From NCBI RefSeq assembly GCF_025399195.1, contig NW_026252130.1, positions 89,321-153,320 on the forward strand: a stretch of 64,000 nucleotides of DNA, given 5' to 3'. The position numbers were made by a program, and so were the translations under genes. The notes under the pieces are model-generated. The model made no database searches. It was not told the origin of the DNA and saw nothing but the letters and a program-made list of their open reading frames with translations. Of this stretch, positions 56,243-64,000 are shown piece after piece. Position 1 is the first letter of the stretch. Every line of letters begins with the position of its first letter. Source of the DNA: Umbelopsis ramanniana AG (lineage: Eukaryota; Mucoromycota; Umbelopsidomycetes; Umbelopsidales; Umbelopsidaceae).

Positions 56243-57391
56243 ATGCGTATTCTGTGCGCTGTCGCTCTATTCGTCTCACTATCATGCGTCAAGGCTGTAT
56301 CTTTTCAATCACCACAAGCGCAATCACAGCTCACACCAGGCACGTCCTTCCAAGTCGTATGGGGTTGGGATAGTCCACCGAGAGCCGACGATGGTGCGCT
56401 TGATATTTATCTTGTCAGAGATTCTGCAGCGACGTCCGTAGTTTCGCAGTTAGTGACCGGAGCACTAATCTTATATTCAGCAACATCCGCCACCATCCCT
56501 ACTGGTACCCCGGCTGGCCAATACTACCTGCAATTAAGCGTGACCAGCGGTACGGAAAAGAGTGCTATCGGTGGACCGTTCAACGTCGCCACCGGTCCTA
56601 CCGTCGTCGCCAGTAACAGTACAATCACCACGGTTACAGTAGATGGTGCGACTGTCACCACCTATGTCGTTCCAACCGTGAGTCCACAATCTGATACCGC
56701 AGCACCAAGCACACAACAGGGTCTTGCCGGCGGTGCGACTGCAGGCATCATTATTGGAGCTTTGATTGCATTTGTAAGTTTTGAACAAATTTACGCAAGT
56801 CGAAGTAATTTGAACGAGCACCGGGAATCATTGTGGGCTCATGCTTTTTTATTATGCTAGGGAGCTATCATGGCCACTTGGTTCGTATGGTACAGAAGAC
56901 GTCAACAAACCATTCATCGAGAAATGGCAATGAACAAACCTTTACCTGGTTTACGACATCCTTCACAAGATCCTCACCATTTCACTGAATACAACCATTA
57001 CGGGACTGACCACCCACTGCATTCATCCGTCATCCCATACGGACGCAACAACGGTGTATCTCCGCTCTCCGAATATCCGGTCAGTGTAGGCAACCAGACC
57101 ATGCCATCAAGTGATACACAATCCCACTACCAACGGCACCTTGTGTCCATCCCAAGTGTAAGTAATCAGAATTCGCACACAGGAAGCGGCGCTTCCACCG
57201 TGCGGCAATACCGTTCCTCCCTTGCTGCTGGGTCGTTTGGACCAGCCACACACTCGTCAGGAAGCTCAACCGCTTCCCCACCACGATCCACCGACACCGC
57301 CATCTATCGTCCTGTCGTTGAGCAAGTCACGTATTCTCCTCCACATACTCCCAGCTCGCCTGTATTATCACCTTCCCCACCTCCTAAATAA
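56243..57391 (+). CDS. Kre9/Knh1-like membrane-anchored cell-surface protein, 2 exons
   Basis: A signal peptide (MRILCAVALFVSLSCVKA) precedes an Ig-like domain of the Kre9/Knh1 N-terminal type (PF10342; pattern from SFQSPQAQSQLTPGTSFQV to GGPFNVA). A Thr/Val-rich stalk and a single helix (GGATAGIIIGALIAFGAIMA) follow, then a WYRRRQQ cytosolic start. The cytosolic tail of about 160 residues is Pro/Ser/His-rich. Exons 56243-56773 and 56861-57391 (353 residues) join in phase 0 in the middle of the helix; the 87-nt intron has a GTAAGT donor and a GCTAG acceptor. Relatives of this type act at the fungal wall or as mating/stress-type surface sensors; the long tail fits a sensor, as inference. 47 bp upstream is a TATA box. 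Confidence 0.85.
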
Positions 57392-58192
57392 TTGTACACA
57401 TCTTTGTGCCGCGGCAGTTACGACAGTCGATGAGTTCGTACTGACTTTCGCAGCATTCGTAAATACCGAACATCCATCCCAATTTAGAACGAAAGACATT
57501 TGATGATAAAACATTGTATTTCATTGGCCTTGAGCAATAGCAATAAAAAAAAATCTTGCAAAGGTGATGCAATTGCGGTCCGCATCGACTAAAATGCATA
57601 GCATTGAAAGCAAGCTTGTTTGACACAGGAAGTCAAATTGATTCACTGGCTGCCGGAGAGCAGAGCATTGGAAAGGATCGATACATGCTTGTTCGAGTTT
57701 GTGCCGGCAAATAAGATTTATATGGGTATAGAGCTTTTCTTCGCCCCCACCGCCTTCGGGATCAAGGTTCCATACGGGTACAAAGGCGCAATAGGATGAG
57801 ATGTAAACATTCTTTCTTTCTTCTTAATTTCGCTTCATCCAACGTTAATTTCATAATGTTTATTTTACATTTGATGTCATTTTCATCCTAATTCAATGGA
57901 CTGCCTTTCACTCGTCGCTTCCTGCCATTTTCGTTCCTTCTCAGTGTGCGTTTCCGCCATTTCGTACAACTTTCCAAATCAGGTGGCACCCATCGTTGGT
58001 GTGCACGCAGTGAGCAAAGGGAGAGCAAGCCAGTTGGATGCTTAGCAAAGTGAATATCAAAGCCCATAAGAATTTTATTTATTGTATCATATCTTCTTTT
58101 TTTTATAATAAAAGAAACTGAGGCATACCATACGGCTGAGGAAAATATACATAACCAGTCATCATAGAAAAGTTTTGAGGTACGGTTGGCTT
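57392..58192. other. Convergent intergenic region
   Basis: 3' ends of the Kre9-like gene and of the Cys-rich gene. No supported gene. Confidence 0.4.
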
Positions 58193-58552
58193 TTATTTTT
58201 TGCTGCAGGTGCCACAGTAGGTGTGAGTGCCTTTGGGACAGGTACCTTTGCATCCCTTTCTGTTGTTATCGTAGCAAAGACCATTGCACTTCTTTGAACC
58301 AGAATAGTAGTAGTACCATCCGCAGGGGCAGTAGTAGTGGCATCTGGTCAAATACCAGGTGGAACCACAGGTTTTGCTGGTGGTTGCGTCGTTATGGTCA
58401 TCGGTAGGGGTCAGGTTTTGGCCTTGCAACGTTGCGACATCATCGAAGTGGTCGGCAAGCTCAAAGGTAGAGATGTCGGGACTAACATCTTGAGCCAAGA
58501 CGGACGCAACTGAAGCAAGAGCCAAAGCGGAGGCAACGATAGAGAAACGCAT
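58193..58552 (-). CDS. Small secreted cysteine-rich protein, 119 aa
   Basis: A clear signal peptide (MRFSIVASALALASVASVLA) is followed by an acidic propeptide-like stretch of about 40 residues and a Cys-rich C-terminal domain (10 Cys over ~60 residues) with a striking Tyr/Trp cluster (CGWYYYYSG). It ends CGTCSKK. Intronless. Such mature peptides can be effectors, antimicrobial peptides or lectin-like; no family is recognised. There is no Lys-Arg processing site before the Cys domain. The start is set at the signal peptide; the open frame continues upstream for 79 codons that do not look coding. Confidence 0.75.
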   Translation of the reverse strand: MRFSIVASALALASVASVLAQDVSPDISTFELADHFDDVATLQGQNLTPTDDHNDATTSKTCGSTWYLTRCHYYCPCGWYYYYSGSKKCNGLCYDNNRKGCKGTCPKGTHTYCGTCSKK

Positions 58553-61120
58553 AGTGAATTGTTGACAGACAGAAAGAAAAAAAAGCCTGAGTATAACATG
58601 ATTACAATGGCATGGTCGTATATTTGTATACCAACTGCGCAGCTGTATAAGATCAGGACCGCCGTAGCACAAAGACTGATTTTCAAGGTAGGTGTTGAGG
58701 CTGAGCTCAATCTGGTACCTCAACCAGGAATAGCCCTTGGGTAACAAGAGTGGTGGCTTGACGTGAAAGGTAGTTGGTGATAAAGGCACCTTGAACTGGG
58801 AGGGTCAAGGATCAACATGGCATCCGCTAGAACATTATACTACTATAGAAGAAAACGAAATTAAAGTTTTCAGGGGAAGTGAGTACTTGGGTTATGCTCG
58901 CATTGAGATAATTGCTTTCGGAAAGTAAAACGTGAAGTACGAGACCAGGTAGAGATGAGTGACAGACGTATATTGATTTTACAGAAGTATAGGTATTGGA
59001 GCATCTATAGAACCCCAGTAGACGTTGCAACTGATTAACCTCTTATATTCAAAGTATTCATTGCGTAGGCTTAGTGCTATGGAAGGTGGGATGGGAAGAT
59101 CAACAGAAAATGTCCACAAGCGCTAGCCTAACTGCAAACGAATGAAAGGCACTAGCTGCTGCTCTAACAGGAGTGGACTTGCTGCAGCGCGAATGAGTCA
59201 TCGTTATCAAATAAAATTCTCGATCTCAGTTTGAAATAGAGTGAATTCTTTCGGCTTGCCCCACTGTAATGTTTAATTTAGGACGTTACCAGCCGGTAGT
59301 TCATGCGAGGTAACCAAGTCGGAGCACCAAGCGGCGATAATGCGACACACTTTACTGGCACTCGAGGCAACTGCAAGTGAGAACATAAGATACTGACATT
59401 GCACCATGTTGGGTTGAGCACATTTCAAGAATGTTCAACATTTTGCTTCATTTCAGGCTACCGTTCGAGAACTAGTTATTTTGAGAGTCCACCCGTCAGG
59501 TACAAATCAGCAGTGTTGCAAGCACACTATTTTGTACATGTGGCTAAGGCAAATTTTTTTTTATTTAATTCTTTTATTTCGCCAAACAGTCATTCAATTT
59601 CATGAGCTTTGTTGACTGGAAAGCAAAATAGTTGCTGGGAAGGAGACGTTGATGTTTTTTCTGTAATGGCTTGTATTTGGCCACATCGCTGCTTTTCTTT
59701 GATGACTTGTGTTTGGCCATCTCACTGCTTCCATATGGTATTCGAAAGCGAAACAAGACGTGGCTGATGCTTTTGGTTTATGTCATTTCCTTGCTTGCAT
59801 AAGCTTCTTTCCGCATGTTAACCCACGATTATATTTTCCCTTAAGAGACATTGTAAAACGTCTGCCGTACATTTGGATATCTGAGGCTGGCATTTGAAAC
59901 AACCAAGTAAGTTCCCTGTTGAAAATGCAAGGTAAAGATGGATAAAACGATACTTTAGATGGCAGCACGATTTATAAATTGCAGTGAAAGCATTACAGTA
60001 CTCGCTCAGTTTCGATATCCTATGGTTGCTACCCCTCGGTTTGCAAATACCGGGGATTGCGCAGCATGTTGAAGCTCAGACGTGGCTGATGCTGGCCAAA
60101 CCATGTTCCTGGTTGCCAGCAGATGCATCCTTGATTGTCTCATCTCAAAGGGCTGATTATAGACGTCAACACTCACATAAATTAAATGACTGTTATTTTT
60201 AATATTTCGTTACTAATCTCTTCCCTAAATTTACTGGTCGAACCATGACCATCACCAATTCTCATTTTTTGATGGCTCCGGACTCTTCCAGAAGCGCCAA
60301 AGTCTATGCCGGTCAATTCAAAGACGAGCGATCCGAGCTTCAATAGCAGCCACTCACTTTTCACATTGAGGAGCGAAGTATCAGTTTGTGCGCGCATCGC
60401 CAATTCATGGTGAACGTGTCCTACTCTCTGGCAATATGGAAAAGTTGATCAAAGCCGGCGCCCAGGTAGAAGGCTTCTACAAATCGGTTCAAGTGAAGGC
60501 GGACGGTATGTTCAAAGCCGCATGAGCATTTATTGGATATTGAGGGAAAAGAGTACGTTTAAAATGTGGAGTTCTGGGTTGCAGCTTGGAAACCGCTTGA
60601 TGCTACCAAAACCACTATTGCGAGCTGTGATTGTAAAAGCTGAGAAGAACTACATCGAAGGTCAATCCATACATTTATTACAGAGTCACTTTTAGGATAT
60701 GGCCCAAAAATGCCTTCAAAATCAAATTCAAGAGCAGCGAGAAAGCAAAGTGTCAACTGGAGACCATCTTCATAGCGTTCACCACTTTTTCATTTTGGTA
60801 AAACGTACGACAAAAAATTAGGTGGCTTTCTTTCTCCAAGTTAAATTGACTTTTTGGATTCTCCTTTCAAGTTAAATTCATCTCCCCTAGGTGGCTGTTT
60901 CAAAAATTTTGCACGAACGTTCATAAATACAGGGTGGTCTCCCCTCCACAAAAGGATTAGAGGTATCCACTAGTGACATCTACTTGCTATGCTACGCACC
61001 GGCTTGGTGATGACCACCAGCGCGTTGCCGCGTATGTTACCAACCATTTATCACAGCCACAAACATATCATACATATGGCATCAGAATATGTTTATTATA
61101 ATGTTCACGGTGAGGTTGCT
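58553..61120. other. Intergenic region with short relic-like segments
   Basis: No intact gene in about 2.6 kb. Short readable stretches around 60400-60760 look like pieces of a broken protein gene, and a 36-nt imperfect repeat at 59670-59719 encodes Lys-rich 12-residue units on the minus strand (see findings). Confidence 0.4.
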
Positions 61121-61375
61121 TCAGCAGGTTAAGTGGTTGCATTTGGCACAACTATCGTGGACGCCGTAGTCGCATGCCCGTCCACCGTTTTGACACTCAT
61201 ATAGGCGGCCTTCTTTGCAGTTATATCGACCATCGCCACAGAATAGACCATCAACAACACCTTGGCAGCTGCAGCTACTAATTGAACATTGTCGTTTTTC
61301 AAGGTTGCAGGAGACTGAGCTCATGAGCGAAAAGACACAGAGTGCGAGGACCAGCAATTTCATTGAGGAGAGCAT
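61121..61375 (-). CDS. Small secreted cysteine-rich peptide with Kex2-like site, 84 aa
   Basis: A signal peptide (MLSSMKLLVLALCVFSLMSS) is followed by a few residues to LEKR, a dibasic Kex2-type cleavage site. The mature peptide starts QCSISSCSCQG and has 10 Cys in about 54 residues, ending CNHLTC. It also has GLFCGDGRYNC and YECQNGGRAC units, a knotted disulfide pattern similar to many secreted fungal peptides. Two in-frame Met codons (61375 and 61363) could serve as start. Intronless. No family recognised; an effector, toxin-like or antimicrobial role is only possible, not shown. Confidence 0.7.
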   Translation of the reverse strand: MLSSMKLLVLALCVFSLMSSVSCNLEKRQCSISSCSCQGVVDGLFCGDGRYNCKEGRLYECQNGGRACDYGVHDSCAKCNHLTC

Positions 61376-62477
61376 AGCTTGAAGACGTATGTGCAGCAAG
61401 GGCGAAAGAGATAAAAGAAAGTCAAGTGTTTCGTTCTAAATACAGTGCTTATTATGCTTTTAAACTCGTTATGTTGTTCTCTTGCTTGGAGCGGACAATA
61501 ATTTTAAAGCCTACTTTATGGATGGTATGTGAATGAGTTGGGTGAGCGTCACAGACATCGCTGGATAATGAGAACATTCCAAACAATAAAAAGTAAATTA
61601 CTTTTTTTTTTTTTTGGTTCTACAAGCTGATCCCTTGCGTACCTACTTGCAAAAGAGAGACAGGGAAAGGTAGAGCATACATGGTAGTTCTATGAAACCT
61701 GTTTGGAAACGACCCCATTTGAAGTCTATTTAAGTTTACGCTATGCAAAGTTTTCCATTTGAGTTTGCCTTTTGTACAATTCTTGACGGGGGGGATAGAG
61801 TTTCACTAAAGGACCCTTTAGTGAGGATAGATGTTATATTTGATTGTTCTCAATAGCAATGTAGGCTTGACGATGTTGTATTATTAAATTGTCAAAGACC
61901 GCTTCTGCTGACACAAAAGAACTGCAACCGTACTATCCAATTCTCAAGACGTTGAATGCTCCAATGCACTTCAGTCGCCAAGACCAAAACATACTCTAAA
62001 AATGATCTATCATAGGATGGAAATAACAATATGACACCATAGGGATGGTGTCATGTTACGTTGTCTTGCCTATGTACGGCTTGCATCCTGAAGACGCGCA
62101 GGGTCTGCTCGCATTGATGTAGAATTGGTGAAATTCAAAGCGAACCTCGATCGGTCCGATTCACAATACATTATCGTACCCGGCTGGCGTGTACACTAGC
62201 AACACCCATTGTTGCAAATGATGCCACCTCGGAACGCCGCGCACTCGAAGAGCTTTCTAATGAATCTCCATTCTTTCCGCTGTTTATATTACATTCAGTT
62301 CCCCAAAGCCTTTTGAATAATGGACGAAATGCAATTTATTGTAGTGTAAATTTTCGCACATGGAATGAGATGGAGCATGATAGAATCTATTAGTGGTGTT
62401 GTACACGTTATTTTCAAAATTCAAGCGTATGATTTTTGAAACATGATATATATGAAAAATAAAATGTGTGATGGGAT
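61376..62477. other. Intergenic region
   Basis: 3' flank of the PDR transporter and promoter of the secreted peptide. T14 run near 61601. No gene seen. Confidence 0.4.
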
Positions 62478-64000
62478 TTATCGCTTTTGCTTGCGATTGA
62501 TATATACGAACAGCACGAAGACACTGACGTTGAAAACCCAGTAGGCCCACATCAATCCATAGTTTCTCCAACGGTGAGCAATGGTCCATTCAAAGCCACT
62601 CAAGTATTCTTCACCTGATGAGTACTGACAGTATTGACACAGGTCAGTGGCATTAGGGTCCTTGAGATAGCCAGTACCGGCCGAGAGATATGCTTGGGAG
62701 TATTGTCCACAAGTTTGGCCAGAGGGTGGCGAGTATGAGATCCAATCGGAATCAATGCACTGTACTTGCATGTTATTGAACACAGTGGTAATGAAACCTT
62801 CCAAGAAATAATGGTACGGATCCAAGGGGTACATCCATACTCTCCAGAAGTACACCATGGCAGCTGCAGGTGACAACAAACCAGCGAACAAGAAAAGGAA
62901 CGTGTTTGGAATGGGAGTGATAATGGATGCTTGAGCCATACTTTCCAACATGGCAGCGATAGCCAAACCAAATGAAATGGAGAACATGAGGAAAATGACA
63001 AGGAGCAAATACAAATAGAAACCATCAAGATGAGTGGTTTCCAAACCAGCAGTCCAGTAAAGGGGAAGGAAACCAACGGCACCAGCGACACACATATAAG
63101 GAATTTCGACCAAGATCATAGCCAAAGCAAAAGCAGCGAAACCATAGTATTTGGAAGCAAAATCACGACGGAAGAAGAGACGTTGCATCATGAACTGAGG
63201 TTGGATGGAGAAGACGAGAGTAAGACCCATGATAATGATTTGGAAAACAACAAGAGTGCGAAGTTGGAGTTGACTGGTGGTAGGTTGAAGCTTCCAGAAA
63301 GTGAAACCGTTCAAGATACCAATGAAGAAAGCTTGCCAGATACGACCAATGTTGAAGTAAGGATCTCTCCACCAGATGAGGTTCATGCGCTTGTAAACTT
63401 CCTTAAGTTGATAGGCAGTGGTAGTAGCGAATTCACGAGCTTCGGTGTCCACAGGGTGTTTTCCAGCATCAGCATTAAGGGTTTCAAGCTCAGCCTTGAT
63501 GGCACGAGCTTCCTTGCTGTTGCGCCAGACGTCGGTCCAATCTTGCTTGGACTTTCCGTTAATACCAGCACCAATGACTTCCAAGATGTATTCAGCAGGA
63601 TTCTCAGATTGGTCGCAGTGACGAGCACCGTTACCTTCAAAGTATTCGTTCATGATAGCCGAGTTCTCACCGATGTCTCCGAAATAGGCGACCTTACCAC
63701 CACGAGCCAAAAGCAACAAACGATCGAAATGTTCGAAAAGAATGGAGGAAGGTTGATGGATGGTACAGACCAGAGCCATACCAGCGTCGGCCAATTTACG
63801 GATAAACTTGATAATGTTGTAAGAGGATTGAGAATCCAAACCGGAAGTAGGTTCATCCAAGAAAAGAATATGAGGCTTGGCGACCAATTCCATACCAATG
63901 GTAAGACGCTTGCGTTCTTCAACAGAGATACCTTGACCAGCTTCGAGGATACCAATAAGAGCATCACCCAAATCTTGCATTTCCATCATCTTCAACACAG
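62478..64000 (-). CDS. PDR-type ABCG transporter, C-terminal half (runs off window)
   Basis: Partial: the reading frame continues beyond the window end. The visible part begins inside NBD2 with the C-loop region GISVEERKRLTIG and Walker B ILFLDEPTSGLD, with H-loop CTIHQPSS. The second membrane domain follows with six helices, the extracellular Cys-rich loop before the last helix (TCGQYSQAYL and LCQYCQYSS) and the end VYINRKQKR. Pleiotropic drug resistance transporters export xenobiotics or lipids at the plasma membrane. No intron is visible in the last 507 codons. Codon choice is strongly biased, like the hexose transporters. The N-terminal half lies in the next window. Confidence 0.92.
   Translation of the reverse strand, partial: VLKMMEMQDLGDALIGILEAGQGISVEERKRLTIGMELVAKPHILFLDEPTSGLDSQSSYNIIKFIRKLADAGMALVCTIHQPSSILFEHFDRLLLLARGGKVAYFGDIGENSAIMNEYFEGNGARHCDQSENPAEYILEVIGAGINGKSKQDWTDVWRNSKEARAIKAELETLNADAGKHPVDTEAREFATTTAYQLKEVYKRMNLIWWRDPYFNIGRIWQAFFIGILNGFTFWKLQPTTSQLQLRTLVVFQIIIMGLTLVFSIQPQFMMQRLFFRRDFASKYYGFAAFALAMILVEIPYMCVAGAVGFLPLYWTAGLETTHLDGFYLYLLLVIFLMFSISFGLAIAAMLESMAQASIITPIPNTFLFLFAGLLSPAAAMVYFWRVWMYPLDPYHYFLEGFITTVFNNMQVQCIDSDWISYSPPSGQTCGQYSQAYLSAGTGYLKDPNATDLCQYCQYSSGEEYLSGFEWTIAHRWRNYGLMWAYWVFNVSVFVLFVYINRKQKR

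Overview
This 64 kb window looks like nuclear DNA of a filamentous fungus, most likely an early-diverging one (Mucoromycota, perhaps Mucorales). The signs are many short spliceosomal introns (46-87 nt, mostly GTAAGT donors, CTAAC/CTAAT-like branch sites and AG acceptors), fungal-only families (two Zn2Cys6 regulators, Kre9/Knh1-like and GH16/PF10645 cell-wall proteins, a Rax1-like RGS membrane protein), a ferroportin-type iron exporter, and the tail of a Fanzor (eukaryotic TnpB-like) gene. The lineage is inferred from family content and not from a marker gene. No rRNA, convincing tRNA or CRISPR array was seen. Exon joins were worked out by hand from splice signals, reading phase and remembered family alignments.

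Layout. 0-7.7 kb: an SDR reductase, then two tandem, nearly identical intronless hexose transporters whose promoters and 3' flanks are duplicated too. 7.7-13.8 kb: about 6 kb with no recognisable gene. 13.8-20.5 kb: ferroportin (5 exons, one GC-AG intron), a decayed Kelch-repeat gene, a Gln-rich zinc-ribbon protein and a secreted GH16 glucanase with a Cys-rich binding tail. 22.6-25.3 kb: an RGS membrane protein and an NAD(P)-dependent MDR oxidoreductase, followed by a possible G-alpha relic.

27.5-39.9 kb is the most coherent block. It holds a TauD-type dioxygenase, a full-length ABCB multidrug exporter, a Zn2Cys6 regulator that shares a 257-bp divergent promoter with a dienelactone hydrolase, and a BAHD-type acyltransferase. 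The set (oxygenase, hydrolase, acyltransferase, exporter, regulator) resembles a small catabolic, detoxification or secondary-metabolite cluster; that is inference.

40.3-42.5 kb: a decayed Fanzor-tail locus fed by tandemly duplicated Ser/Thr-rich mini-exons, then a double-hairpin element. 42.7-54.2 kb: a small membrane protein, a second Zn2Cys6 regulator, two inverted paralogous seven-helix proteins flanking a SAM methyltransferase, and a histidine-phosphatase-family membrane protein whose usual distal His-Asp is not apparent. 56.2-61.4 kb: a Kre9/Knh1-like membrane protein and two small secreted Cys-rich proteins. 62.5-64 kb: the C-terminal half of a PDR-type ABCG transporter running off the window end.
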